Numbered from the stretch's first letter, positions 33,190 through 45,279 are shown. The stretch: 64,000 nucleotides of DNA from Ascarosepion bandense (GCA_037127315.1 JBBBDQ010000350.1:5608501-5672500); one strand, 5' to 3'. Notes: generated from the letters alone by a model not told the origin. A program made the numbers and translations.

Positions 33190-34533
33190 CAATATCAAGA
33201 AAGTATTAAAAACAGAAGACTCCTTCTGGCTAAAGCTTATCACATACCATCCAAAAACACCCAGACTATACGGTCTCCCAAAAACACAAACCAAATATAC
33301 CAATGAGGCCTATCATATCCGGAATAGGCAGCGTCTCACGTAAAATATCTGGCAAATTAAGCAAAATCTTAACACCATTTTCGGCACAATAAGTTCGTCA
33401 CATATAAAAAAAAACTCTGGTGACCTCTTGAACAAACTAAAAAACGTAGATATAAAAAACAAACACATAGCAAGTCTAGACATAAAATCCTTATACACAA
33501 ATGTTCCTATAGATAAATACTTAAATCAATTAAAAACACACCTAACAAAAACAAAAATAAAATTACCTCTACCTACACAGAAAATCATAAAACTATGCTA
33601 TCTAATTACTAAGCAATGTTTCTTCACTTTCAATGACCATTTCTATAGACAAAATTTGGCTTAACAATGGGATCACCTCTCAGCGGTGTTCTCCTTGCTT
33701 GTTTATTTTTAGACTTTCTGGAAAGAGATTATTTCAGAAACATTTTACCACCAAATTCCTCCTACTTTAGATATATAGACGACTTCCTTCTAATCTATCC
33801 AGAAACTACAAACATAGCAGATCTTGTCAACAAACTCAATAACATTGAACCTACTATAGACTTTACCTTCGAAACTGAATCTAATCATACTCTTCCTTTC
33901 CTAGATATCACATGACACAAAAATAACAACAAACTCGATTTTGACGTCTACAGAAAAGTTACCAACAAAAACGACCTGATAAATTTATACTCTAGTCACT
34001 CTTCCAAAATCAAATCTAGTATTATTATTATTATAGGTTTCTTTTCAAGACCAACCAACTCCATTGCATCTAATATCCAAAACAACATATCTCATGTAAA
34101 AAGTACATACATAGTAACAACTACTTCGAAAACTATTATGGACATTATCAGATCTAAAAATAACCGAAATCAAAATGACGAACAAGCAGGTGTATACCGA
34201 ATAAATTGCCGTGATTGTTCGTCCATCTACATCGGAGAAACAAGTAGAAATCTTAAAAAACGTATATATGAACACAAAAGAGACATCATTAATAATAATC
34301 TTACAAATGCATTTGTGATTCACAGAAATAAACTCAACCACAATTTCGATCTTAAAAATGCCACACTAATAAAAAGAGTAAACAATTTATTCAGAAGAAA
34401 AGTTCTCGAGAGCGCCGCCATCCAATACTACCAAAACATCAATTTGCGCCCCGGATGTTTCCCAATCTCACCTTTACTTTTGGAAATTATACTAAAACAG
34501 ACTAACATACATAATAAAAATTTCAAAAATTGA
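33190..34533 (+). pseudogene. Penelope-like element: RT plus GIY-YIG endonuclease, frameshifted
   Basis: The first part encodes YHPKTPRLYGLPKTHKPNIP and MRPIISGIGS, typical of PLE RTs. Then come HIASLDIKSLYTNVPID (motif A), MGSPLSGVLLACLFLDFLER (motif B, from 33667), SYFRYIDDFLLIYPE (motif C, YIDD) and ESNHTLPFLDIT. After a stop and further frame changes, 34138-34533 encodes GVYRINCRDCSSIYIGETSR followed by LKKRIYEHK, a GIY-YIG endonuclease core with Gly-Val-Tyr and Tyr-Ile-Gly plus the downstream Arg. Frame breaks occur near 33420, 33664, 33915 and 34100. A second fragment of the same family is at 45.76-46.0 kb. Confidence 0.92.
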
Positions 34534-35575
34534 TGGAGATGCTAGGCAACCTCGACATTTTCAGCAAAGACATAAGAATAATCAAGAATCTCTACTGGCA
34601 GCAAACGGCCTGCATACGGACCTCAGTAGACACACAAAGATAGAAAAAGGCGTAAGACAAGGATGTGTCTTTTCACCGGATTTGTTCAACCTATACAGCG
34701 AGAATATTTTGAGGACCCTAGATGACACACCAGGATTTGTTATTGGAGGCCACAACCTGAACAACATAAGATATGCGGACGATACAGTACTGATTGCGGA
34801 CACGGAAAGGAAACTACAAGATCTCATACAGAAAGTAGCAGTGGAGAGTGACAAGAAGGGACTACAAATAAACTTTAAGAAAACTGAGTGCATGGTCATC
34901 AGCAAAAGATACAACCCAAAATGCCAAATACAGGTGGGGGATAACAGAATCAAACAAGTCCAAGAATTTAAGTACCTAGGAAGTGTTCTAACAGGAGATG
35001 GAAAGTGCGACACGGAGATCCGAAGGCGAATTGACATGGCAAAGGACGCGTTCCAGAAGATGAGCAAAATACTAACACACAGGAAAATCTCAATAGAAAC
35101 GAAGAAAAGAGTGCTAGACTGCTACGTGATGTCAGTTCTTCAATACGGCTGTGAATGCTGGACAATATCATCGAAAATGAGGACAAAACTGGAAGCGGCC
35201 GAAATGTGGTTCTACAGAAGGATGCTACGGATATCGTGAACTGAGCATACAAGCAACGACGAGGTGTTAGAAAGAATGGCAACAAAAAGGAAATTGATGC
35301 TGAGCATCAGGAAGAGACAACTGAAGTTCCTGGGACATGCAATGAGGAAGGAGAGCCTGGAGAACCTGACACTGACTGGACAGATAGAAGGAAGGAAAGA
35401 CAGAGGAAGGCAGCGGATAACATATTTGCAGGGATTGATCAGGTGGATGACGGAACGGGGGTTGCCAGGAGCAACAGGAGCAAACATACTAAGAGCCACA
35501 AGGGATAGGGAGATTGGAGATCCATGATCGCCTACGTCCTGAAGGGACAGGGCACATAGAAGAAGAAGAAGAAGA
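34533..35575 (+). pseudogene. RTE-like LINE, 5'-truncated, inserted in the PLE
   Basis: It starts LEMLGNLDIFSKDIRIIKNL, then [18 protein letters not shown] (motif B) and [14 protein letters not shown] (motif C intact). The C-terminal blocks match the 17.9-kb copy. A stop (tga for Trp) follows RRMLRIS at 35239. The last part (35264-35527) is open in another frame and retains [20 protein letters not shown]. The end is ggacagggcacatagaagaa with extra GAA units. It is nearly identical to the 17.9-kb copy. Confidence 0.9.
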
Positions 35576-35885
35576 AGACTTTGCGCTACACATGAAGAAT
35601 TTCTAAAACAGACTAGCACACGAAATAAACAGTTTTCAAAAAAAAAGATCAAATTCCCTTCATTTTAATATCTCGTGACACATGAAGAAATTCTAAAAAC
35701 TAAAATATTCTGTTGATCTTTTGAAATGATTTGTGAGCGTCTTTGTGGTTACCAACACTGTTTGTTTATAGATACATAATTTAGAATAAAGCTCATTTCG
35801 TCTTTTTGCCTTGATAAAGTCCATCACAGGACGAAACGCGTAGGCGATTTAAAATACAGTTTTATTCTTGTCTTTATTTTATTTA
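35576..35885 (+). mobile_element. PLE 3' region with hammerhead-like motif
   Basis: gaagaatttctaaaacagac resembles the PLE 3' coding end (cf. 34490), so the PLE continues after the RTE insertion. Near 35810-35850, cttgataaagtcc, then atcaca, then ggacgaaacgcg gives a stem (gtcc/ggac) followed by gaaac, the layout of Penelope hammerhead motifs. The core box, however, reads TTGATAA. The inverse of this segment recurs at 45.6 kb. A gaagaa(t)ttctaaaa segment occurs twice, at about 35596 and 35685. Confidence 0.55.
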
Positions 35886-35887
35886 AC

Positions 35888-35913
35888 CATCTATCTATCT
35901 ATCTATCTATCTA

Positions 35914-35963
<50 letters not shown>
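35888..35963. repeat. (CTAT)n then (TA)n
   Basis: A compound microsatellite at the junction between the PLE 3' end and a LINE-J fragment. Confidence 0.95.
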
Positions 35964-35965
<2 letters not shown>

Positions 35966-36412
35966 CCGTTCGTCCATGCTTAAAATATTGTTGCCACGTA
36001 TTTTCCGGTAATCCTGCTATTTACCTTGAACTCATTGATAAAATTCAAAGGGGAATCAGAAATATTATTGGTCCTGATCTGGCGGCTCGGCTTCATTGCC
36101 TTATTCACCGACGTCATGTTTCCTCTCTGTGCCTTTTTTTATAAATACTTTCATGGCAATTATTCGGATGAGTTCTTTGTTTTGGTTCCAAGACTTCATG
36201 AGTTTAAGCGCTATACTAGATTGGCGTCGAGATCTCATCAATTTATAGCTCAGAATGCTAGATGTAGCCGTATGTTCTATGCTAACAGTTTCTTCTCACG
36301 CACTTCTTGCTAAATGTTTGATCAATGCTTGTTTGATGTTTCTGTCCCTAATTCTTCCACACTCGGTAATCCCTTGCGTCTTAATGGCTTTATTGCTTTC
36401 CTTGGGGTAATA
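35964..36412 (+). pseudogene. LINE-J-related C-terminal fragment, divergent subfamily
   Basis: Translation gives GNPAIYLELIDKIQRGIRNI, GPDLAARLHCLIHRRHVSSL, FHGNYSDEFFVLVPRLHEFK and TRLASRSHQF in shifting frames. A tail follows (cttgcgtcttaatggcttta, ccttggggtaata) that matches the LINE-J tail only loosely and lacks poly(A). This is an older or separate subfamily. Confidence 0.75.
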
Positions 36413-36433
36413 ACAATTGTATATATATATATA

Positions 36434-36475
36434 TAGTCATCCGCAGACAGATCTGTTTCGCTGTATCACAGCTCA

Positions 36476-36500
<25 letters not shown>
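36434..36500 (-). mobile_element. tRNA-derived SINE, family B, 3' fragment, with (TG)n
   Basis: agtcatccgcagacagatct and ttcgctgtatcacagctcat, then a (TG)n tract replaces the rest. (TA)n is on its 3' side at 36420-36435. Confidence 0.75.
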
Positions 36501-36507
<7 letters not shown>

Positions 36508-37342
36508 TCTACGTTATGTATATAACCATACAATGTGCATTAAGTTCAGCCATTTATTATCAACAAAAAAGTGTGTGTAGCGCCCTACTCCCCAGAAAAT
36601 AATAGATAAAAACTCTTTAACCTTTAACCTTGGTTGATAATCCATGTTGAGATATTCTATCGATATAAGAAATTACTGCCATTTCCCAATAATCTTGTTC
36701 ATTCTAAGTGATTTAGCGGTTTGTAAAACGGATTAGGGTTAAAATTTTTAGAAGTAAAATGTCGGTTGTGTGCTGCTTACGGAAATAGCACAATATCATG
36801 TTTGATTTACAGTATAATAACAATATTTCGGGTTTTAAAAAAAAGATTATTTCATTTTACGCCTATAGGCTATTAGCCAAGGGTGTGACTTCTGGATATC
36901 TTCTTGGGCTAATGATTCCAGCCAATGGCAACTTTAGGAAGTGCTTAAAAATCGCACCACTAGTTGATCTAAGACTTGTGAGTGAAATAGAATAGATAGT
37001 GTCTTGGGAAAAACACCCAGCATCCTGGAAACTTGAGGGAAATACCGACCCGAAAAAATATTGACGTAAATACTTAAAAGAATGAAGTTACTTGTGTTTA
37101 TGATTCAGTTCAGGCGAAAATAGAATTAGCATGAAGAAGTTGACAGAACTACTCGTTTTCCTATTAAATACTTTATCAGGAGCCACTTTAATACTATAAC
37201 GAAGTCAGTTGATGTTATACAATACTCTGTGCGTATATATAGTTAACAGTGAACATTTTTTCAACCTGTATTGCTTCAGAAAAATCCAGTTTCGAAACTG
37301 TTTTTCACTGTTTAACTTCGCAAACATTTCTTCTTGATTTAG
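36501..37342. other. No recognisable gene
   Basis: Frames of about 60 codons only, with no family motif. Unique-looking AT-rich sequence that leads directly into the satellite. Confidence 0.4.
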
Positions 37343-39682
37343 TGATGGGTAGTTATGGTAAGTTATGGTAAGTTATGGTAGTTATGGTAGTTATGGTAAG
37401 TTATGGTAAGTTATGGTAGTTATGGTAAGTTATGGTAGTTATGGTAGTTATGGTAAGTTATGGTAGGATTATGGTAAGTTATGGTAGTTATGGTAAGTTG
37501 GTAGTTATGGTAGTTATGGTAAGTTATGGTAAGTTATGGTAATATGGTAAGTTATGGTAGTTATGGTAGTTATGGTAAGTTATGGTAAGTTATGGTAGTT
37601 ATGGTAAGTTATGGTAAGTTATGGTAGTTATGGTAGTTATGGTAAGTTATGGTAGTTATGGTAGTTATGGTAGTTATGGTAAGTTATGGTAGTTATGGTA
37701 AGTTATGGTAGTTATGGTAAGTTATGGTAAGTTATGGTAGTTATGGTAAGTTATGGTAAGTTATGGTAGTTATGGTAGTTATGGTAAGTTATGGTAGTTA
37801 TGGTAAGTTATGGTAAGTTATGGTAGTTATGGTAGTTATGGTAAGTTATGGTAAGTTATGGTAGTTATGGTAGTTGTAATTAGTTATGGTAGTTATGGTA
37901 AGTTATGGTAGTTATGGTAGTTATGGTAAGTTATGGTAAGTTATGGTAGTTATGGTAGTTATGGTAAGTTATGGTAGTTATGGTAGTTATGGTAAGTTAT
38001 GGTAAGTTATGGTAGTTATGGTAGTTATGGTAAGTTATGGTAGTTATGGTAGTTATGGTAGTTATGGTAAGTTATGGTAGTTATGGTAAGTTATGGTAGT
38101 TATGGTAAGTTATGGTAGTTATGGTAGTTATGGTAGTTATGGTAGTTATGGTAAGTTATGGTAGTTATGGTAAGTTATGGTAGTTATGGTAGTTATGGTA
38201 GTTATGGTAAGTTATGGTAGTTATGGTAGTTATGGTAGTTATGGTAAGTTATGGTAGTTATGGTAGTTATGGTAGTTATGGTAGTTGTGGTAAGTTATGG
38301 TAGTTATGGTAGTTATGGTAGTTATGGTAAGTTATGGTAGTTATGGTAAGTTATGGTAGTTATGGTAAGTTATGGTAGTTATGGTAGTTATGGTAGTTAT
38401 GGTAGTTATGGTAAGTTATGGTAGTTATGGTAAGTTATGGTAGTTATGGTAGTTATGGTAGTTATGGTAAGTTATGGTAGTTATGGTAGTTATGGTAGTT
38501 ATGGTAGTTATGGTAAGTTATGGTAGTTATGGTAGTTATGGTAGTTATGGTAAGTTATGGTAGTTATGGTAGTTATGGTAGTTATGATGATTATGGTAGT
38601 TATGGTAGTTATGGTAGTTATGGTAGTTATGGTAGTTATGGTAAGTTATGGTAGTTATGGTAGTTATGGTAGTTATGGTAAGTTATGGTAGTTATGGTAA
38701 GTTATGGTAGTTATGGTAAGTTATGGTAGTTATGGTAGTTATGGTAGTTATGGTAGTTATGGTAAGTTATGGTAGTTATGGTAAGTTATGGTAGTTATGG
38801 TAAGTTATGGTAGTTATGGTAGTTATGGTAGTTATGGTAGTTATGGTAAGTTATGGTAGTTATGGTAGTTATGGTAGTTATGGTAAGTTATGGTAGTTAT
38901 GGTAAGTTATGGTAGTTATGGTAGTTATGGTAGTTATGGTAAGTTATGGTAGTTATGGTAGTTATGGTAGTTATGGTAAGTTATGGTAGTTATGGTAGTT
39001 ATGGTAGTTATGGTAGTTATGGTAGTTATGGTAAGTTATGGTAGTTATGGTAGTTATGGTAGTTATGGTAAGTTATGGTAGTTATGGTAAGTTATGGTAG
39101 TTATGGTAAGTTATGGTAGTTATGGTAGTTATGGTAGTTATGGTAGTTATGGTAAGTTATGGTAGTTATGGTAAGTTATGGTAGTTATGGTAGTTATGGT
39201 AGTTATGGTAGTTATGGTAGTTATGATGAGATTATGAGTAGTTATGGTAGTTATGGTAGTTATGGTAGTTATGGTAGTTATGGTAGTTATGGTAAGTTAT
39301 GGTAGTTATGGTAGTTATGGTAGTTATGGTAGTTATGGTAGTTATGGTAGTTATGGTAGTTATGGTAAGTTATGGTAGTTATGGTAAGTTATGGTAGTTA
39401 TGGTAAGTTATGGTAGTTATGGTAGTTATGGTAGTTATGGTAGTTATGGTAAGTTATGGTAGTTATGGTAGTTATGGTAGTTATGGTAAGTTATGGTAGT
39501 TATGGTAGTTATGGTAGTTATGGTAGTTATGGTAAGTTATGGTAGTTATGGTAGTTATGGTAAGTTATGGTAGTTATGGTAGTTATGGTAAGTTATGGTA
39601 GTTATGGTAAGTTATGGTAAGTTATGGTAGTTATGGTAGTTATGGTAAGTTATGGTAGTTATGGTAGTTATGGGTAGTTATG
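37343..39682. repeat. 2.3-kb satellite of 9- and 10-bp units (gttatggta / agttatggta)
   Basis: An essentially uninterrupted array, roughly 250 units by length. The 9-bp and 10-bp units are mixed. The left quarter is rich in 10-bp units; further right, runs of 3-6 nine-mers alternate with single ten-mers. Rare variants (ttatgatgattatgg near 38583, ttatgatgagattatgag near 39222, gtagttgtaattag near 37870) punctuate it. The two tgatg variants are about 640 bp apart with similar neighbours, suggesting a higher-order period. Both edges carry tgggtagttatg. No open frame spans it. Confidence 0.97.
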
Positions 39683-39689
39683 AAGATTT

Positions 39690-40451
39690 AAACACTTGTT
39701 CAACCCTGTCAAAAAATCAGCACAAACACGATTTTTTTTCTTTACATGCATTTATGGTGCTACCCATTTTAAATAATTAATCTTTTCAATTACATTTATT
39801 GTTTCAAGTCTGTCTAATTCTTCGTTGATTTGATCCAAGGCTGCAAATGGTTAACTACGTTTCGGTTTAAATACTGTCGTCGAAACTTTTCTCACTCGAA
39901 ATTTTGCTTCAAATTTGAAGGTCGACCCCTCACGTGTCAGGACTAATCTAGCCAGGTGATAACGGGCAATGCTACTGGTCCGAGATTAAAATAAACACAA
40001 CGTGAGTGAACTGGTTATAAGTTACTTTAACCACGCCCTGGGTAACGGGTTATAAGAAATTTCTACAGTAGAATGAGGAGACCTATCTGCTAATCTAGTA
40101 CTTCATTTGAAGTCGTGGTGTCCAGGTATCAAAAAGAAATGCACAATGTGTGTGTTTGTGCTTTTTGTGACTGGTGTATTTGAGCTGGTGCTACTGTCTG
40201 TCTGTATGTGTGTTTGTTCGTGTGCGTGTGCAAACGTTATTTTATTTTATACGAGAAGGATAAAAAGTTATGATTATGAGAACCAATAAAAGGCAAGATG
40301 CTTGATCATCGGATGATACGTGAGCCCAAAAACAAAAACAAAATATGATCGACAATTAAAACTTGCAGCGAACAAAAGTAGACACGTTTGAATGAAATTG
40401 ATCCTTTCTAAACTTAAACTTATCCTTATTAAATATTTACACTAAAAACAA

Positions 40452-40495
<44 letters not shown>

Positions 40496-40640
40496 AAGTC
40501 TTTTTATTCCAGTTAAACATAAAAACAGTCTCTAACTTGCAAAGACAAAAAATGTTATCTGTAGAACTGTTTTTGTATTAATTACTCCTGTCCCCAAACT
40601 TTTATTTATGTGAATAAATAAAAGAAGGATATATTATCAA
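39690..40640. other. No recognisable gene
   Basis: A frame of 60 codons at 40107-40289 has no motif. (TA)n lies at 40457-40493. The string caaagtctttttatt occurs at 40495 and again at 40655. Confidence 0.4.
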
Positions 40641-40712
40641 CTGATGTAACAATGTCAAAGTCTTTTTATTTTTATGTTTAATTAAAGTAAAAGGATTTTG
40701 ACATTGTTACAT
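40641..40712. repeat. ~32-bp-arm hairpin
   Basis: gatgtaacaatgtcaaagtc... and ...ttttgacattgttacatc face each other across about 9 nt with few mismatches. It abuts the dispersed repeat at 40726. Confidence 0.85.
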
Positions 40713-40721
40713 CTATTGCTA

Positions 40722-41465
40722 TCTAGCAGTATAGCCCGGTGTTGCTCGGGTGTAATGAAAGCTTTAAAACTAATCCATGGTCCTGGAGCTCAGACTCTTT
40801 GGACGTTGGCACGAAAGACTAAAAAGCAATAGTTGTTTCCAGTTAAAGCGAAACCGTAGAATGAAAGAAAAATGAATGGATGTAAGTCAAATTTTGATTT
40901 CCTGGTATCGATATCAAATAAGTTTTTTTCGTCGTAAATTGAATTTTGAAGGCTAATTAAGTCCTCTGAGTGAATGGTATCATGGCTGAGACTAAGAACT
41001 ACAATTATACCTACTTAGAGCCAAACCCGAAGCAAAAACTAAAATAAAAGGGCTGAAAAAATACAGACATACAGGCAGATAAACAGACACATATACAAAC
41101 ATCTTTTATATATATACATATATTATCGATTTTCTGCACTATTGTAAGAACTGCAACCTTGAAACTTCTGAATATCGTTTCTTATGTCTTTGTCTATGAG
41201 TGTATCATATTTGATTAATATCGGACCACTCCTTCTATAAGCCGATTTTTCGATTATTTATTTTCAATATTTATCGGGGGTACCTCGACACACAACCTAG
41301 CTAAGAACACTCACAGATGCTTATAGTACAACTGTGTAAATTTTCAAGAAAATCGGTTCAGTCGTTTTGGAGTCTGTAGGTAACGGACACACACACAGAG
41401 ACACACACACACACATACACACATACACACACACAGACAAAGTTCCATTTGTAAATATGTTTAGA
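40722..41465 (+). repeat. RTE-tail-like dispersed repeat, uninterrupted copy
   Basis: It starts agcagtatagcccggtgttg. The middle holds gatttcctggtatcgatatc with no LINE insertion. Further on come gctgaaaaaatacagacata, ctgaatatcgtttcttatgt and aatcggttcagtcgttttgg, then a CA-rich tract and ccatttgtaaatatgttta. It is the best reference for the family in this window. Confidence 0.7.
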
Positions 41466-41516
41466 TCTACCCATCTTTTATTTATTCACATATATAAAAG
41501 TATGGGACAGGAGGAG

Positions 41517-41583
<67 letters not shown>

Positions 41584-42062
41584 CAGTAGTAGTAGTAGTA
41601 GTAGTAGCAAAATAACCACAAAATTGTGTTGCTATATATTATTGGAATTGATATATCGCAACACAGATGTGAGGTTATTTTGTTACTACTACATGCAAAC
41701 ATACAGGGTAAAGAAAGGAATCATCCGCTGCCTACAACATTAAGCAAAAATCATGTGGTGACTAGAGTTACATGAAAAAACAATGGTCAGTATAAGCAGT
41801 ACCCTACAACATAAAAACTACCTTGGGTACATGCAGGTGATCTTGGAAGGAGATTGAAAATACTTGAAAAATGGAAAATAAAAACAACTTTCAAAGCTTC
41901 AGCGTATCTTTTACATCCTTTAATTATAACACACAGAAGATTATCCATGAGTAGGAACGGATTTTATTTAAAATAAGCAATCATAACGTTTGTAATTTAT
42001 TTAATCAGACATGCCTAAAAGAGAATTTGCTGCCTAAATACACACACACGCATGCGCGCACG

Positions 42063-42097
<35 letters not shown>

Positions 42098-42600
42098 ATA
42101 TGTATCGCTTTTTAATTATTTCTCACTGTTTGTTTTATTTTAATTTTCCTGTCTTTGCGCGGATCGGATTCCGAAAATTATGATGGGCGAAATTCATTTC
42201 CAAGAAAGAAGATTGGTAATATTACCGGCGACACGTCAATCTTAAACAGGAATTAATCCAGACAACTTAATGACCCACGTTATACAATAACAAAACACTG
42301 AGTTTATCACGACTGGCCAGGATTCAATTATTTTTCCCTGTAAAACACCCACCAAATGAGTCTAAAAACCAAGATTTGCTTTTTTTTTAATTTTTTTTTT
42401 TGTTTTTTTTTTGGCAGGAGATAGGGAGGGCTTCTTTTTTTTAACAATAACGAAAGGAAAATCACTAGAGTATTAGATATTTTTATGAAGTCGTTGGATT
42501 TTGTTCTATCAAAGATTATATTATGACAGGATTTTCGCCTGTTTAATGGTTAAAGTAATTTTTATCTAAATTTCCGTTACCAGGGGTTATCATTATTTAG
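41466..42600. other. Microsatellites, no gene
   Basis: It contains (TA)n(TG)n(AGT)n at about 41517-41608, (CA)n at 42064-42094 and several T/A runs. A short imperfect inverted pair (aataaccacaaaattgtgttg near 41610, tgaggttattttgtta near 41670) flanks about 40 bp. No coding motif seen. Confidence 0.6.
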
Positions 42601-42648
42601 AGTCGGTAAATTATTGATCACAACGTTTCGTTCGTTGGGCTCTCCGAC

Positions 42649-42897
42649 CTACATCAGATGTGTCTCGATGCGGATACCTTCAGAGAATTTTGAATTAATC
42701 CCTTCATTAACTTTAGGGGCGTAGATCGTTTTCATGAGGATGTCCTCCTCTAGGGATATCTCGTTCTGGTTAAACGTTGCTAGTGCTGCTTCTTCTGAGT
42801 CCAGGCAGATCTTTACTACAGGGTTAAGGATTGAACTCGCAATTGTTATGTCACCAAATTTATTTCACAACTCCTTAACTCTCTTGGGACAGGTACA
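42649..42897 (-). pseudogene. Unrecognised ORF remnant with hammerhead-like sequence downstream
   Basis: The minus strand has about 72 open codons (42649-42864), including GDITIASSILNPVVKICLDS, EEAALATFNQNEISLEEDI and INSKFSEGIRIETHLM. A stop in the place of a likely Trp codon precedes it (KRVKEL-stop-NKFG). The balanced composition looks coding and unlike the low-complexity frames nearby, but I do not recognise a family. Just past the stop, minus-strand ctgatgtaggtcgg...aacgaaacgttg (42659 down to 42621) recalls a Penelope/hammerhead terminus. Confidence 0.4.
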
Positions 42898-42899
42898 GT

Positions 42900-44333
42900 G
42901 CAATTAAAATAATCTAACACCATAGATGGAATAAAATGTTTAGCTTGAAATTCCCGGAAGACAGAAAGCTGAAGAGGGCTGGTGGTGGGGGAACCAATAG
43001 CGTGCAGAGGTCTGGTAGCACCCGAGGCGAGGATTGTGACTGACGCCCTCTACTCTCACCCCAAACAAAATCGCAACAGTATACTTAGTTTATTTTCTTC
43101 TGGATATGTTATACTTAATGACCAGCCCAAATTGATTCCCGTATGTAACTGGAGTCCATCTCTACCGCCAGACTACGTTTTTTGGAGTCATTTAAAAAAA
43201 AGAAAACATGCTGGCGTCATTTGAGTCCTATCTAAAATTTTCTTAACAGGTTTGGCCAAATTACCAGCAGCCAAATAAATTATTTTATTTATTTTCAATA
43301 TCTAATTTTAGGCGTATTTGCTAGATAAAAACAAAAACAAAAATAATACTCTTTCGGAAGTGTCGTCCCCAGGGAGTGACGCCTACCAGAGAGTGCTACT
43401 GGGGGCCTTTGCCTCACCAGCTCTCCCCTTTGCATGCTATTATGGAAAACAAAAAAACGTTGCAATCATAAAGAAGATTTAAACATTAATCTGCTTATAT
43501 ACCGACCCCGGGCTGAGTCCAGCCAACCTTCCTGACCTTTGAAAAACCAGATTTTAGTCTGCCACGCCACGGTGTAGATATATATATATACTTATATATA
43601 TCGAATAGATGCAAAATCATAATCAAATCAAAGTTAAGTGACGAAAAAAATCAGTTGGTTGGTATTTCAGTAACACGCTAATATTCGTGATCTATTATCT
43701 CCACGGGACGATGGTTTGTTCCATTTGGAGCTCGTTGAATTTGGACGGACCGTCTCTTGCAATATCTCTGATGACAGGCTATTTCAGCTTGTCCGAATCA
43801 ATTCATCGCTGGTTCCCTTCTCATTGAATTTCGTTTTTCATCCAAGTTTTGTTAAAAAGGCACAAAACCGGTGAGTTGAAGGTGGAGACAACATTTCTAC
43901 TTCTCCCTCCCTATATATGGCTTACCATCTTGATATGTAAGCAATATCATTTAACCATTTCAACTTTCAATGGAAGGGAAGAAAACTTTCTGTTATTATC
44001 TGATTGTTCCTACCAACCGTGTTGGTAGTCACAAAACCGGGAATTCTAGGGTCACAAATCGTCAAAATCCGATGACAATATTTGCGACTAACTAGCTTTG
44101 ATAAATTCACTTACTTCTCCCGACAAAAACAATTTTGCACTCATTGTATTATTGAATCTGTATCTCCCACTTTTTATCACTTCGGCTACTTTTTCCTGAC
44201 AAAAATAATTGTATTCTTCAATTTTTAGAGAAGTCTCTTCTCATCCTTAAAATCATTTAAAATTAATACCAGCCATCTGAAGGGTTACATTCCTAACTGA
44301 TTGAAGTCGTTTCACCAAGAGTTTGACCTTTAG
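42900..44333. other. No recognisable gene
   Basis: A plus-strand frame at 42982-43224 has no motif. GC-richer stretches at 42960-43060 and 43355-43440 (gacgcctaccagagagtgct) may be repeat fragments, but I cannot assign them. Confidence 0.4.
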
Positions 44334-44465
44334 ACTAATTGGAGTAGATAGACTAAACTATCGCTCGGTTCACACTCCACCCGCGTCTATTGAACAGGTG
44401 AAGAGGCTCATCCCTTGTTCCCTGTTTAGGATGTGGTTTCCGACTTTCTCTTTTCCCATCTTTTC
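44334..44465 (+). mobile_element. Short retroposon C, body only
   Basis: ttggagtagatagactaaac-type start, ctcggttcacactccacccg and gtgaagaggctcatcccttg, ending at tcttttcactcctttc without the LINE-J tail. A complete copy follows 30 bp later. Confidence 0.7.
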
Positions 44466-44496
44466 ACTCCTTTCTTTCATTTTTTCTTCTTTCCTC

Positions 44497-44699
44497 AATT
44501 GGAGTAGATAGACTAAACTATCGCCCCGTTCACACTCCACCCACGTCTATTGAACAGGTGAAGAGGCTCATCCCTTGTTCCTTGTTTAGGATGTGGTTTC
44601 CGGCTTTCTCTTTTCCAATCTTTTCATTCCTACGTAGCCCCCTGCGCTTCAGTGGCGTTACTGCCTTGCTTGGGGTGGTATGATTAAAAAAAAAAAAAA
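44497..44699 (+). mobile_element. Short retroposon C with LINE-J tail
   Basis: A complete body (ttggagtagatagactaaac ...), then tacgtagccccctgcgcttc and ccttgcttggggtggtatga plus 13 A. It lies in tandem with the previous partial copy. Confidence 0.8.
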
Positions 44700-44959
44700 G
44701 TGCAGATGAAACGAGGTTTGGTGTAATTGAATCTTTGTATCTTCTGAATTTGATTTAAGATAAGATTAAGAAATATTAGTAGAAAGGCCGATTTAAGAAG
44801 ATGCAATTGTGTTGTTTTTGCTGACGCCAGTAGTCGAGGTTTGCAGCTGCATAAAAGACCTAATTATCGTATGCTCATCATTAAAAGGTGGCTGTATCTT
44901 GCGTTGTTGTAAGACAGACTCTGAAAATCATCTTCGTTTTTTCACCTATCTACAGTCTC

Positions 44960-45215
44960 CGTTCAAGACGTTGGCGAACATGGCTCTCTACACTTCCATT
45001 TCTTTAAATCTCTTATTATTTTTTTTCTTTTTTTGTTATCTTCCTCCTATAACTTGTTCCACCATCTATTTACTCAAACATGCATTTTATTCATCAAAGT
45101 GCCGTCTTCGTTTGAGACCTGAGCCAATATGGCTCTCCACAATTTCCTTGCTTTTTAGCGCAGAGTAAATTTTCTCTTTTGGTTATCTATTGCCTAAACC
45201 TCGTTTCCCTAGCTA
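44960..45215 (-). pseudogene. Decayed RTE-like LINE 3' fragments, tandem
   Basis: aacatggctctctacacttc with cttgttccaccatctattta, and a second set aatatggctctccacaattt with cctagctatttgctcaaac, both resemble the antisense RTE 3' end at 49.56-49.65 kb (catggactttcacttttctc ... cgccatccatttgcccaaac). Heavily decayed, and repeated about 140 bp apart. Confidence 0.45.
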
Positions 45216-45224
45216 TTTGCTCAA

Positions 45225-45227
<3 letters not shown>

Positions 45228-45279
<52 letters not shown>

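Noticed and set aside
4887..36412. LINE-J fragments as exons of a host gene
   Set aside because: The translations are clear RT/endonuclease pieces with poly(A) tails and target duplications, with no spliced host context.
37343..39682. The 9/10-bp array as a CRISPR array or telomere repeat
   Set aside because: It has no unique spacers, the unit is not telomeric, and the host is an animal.
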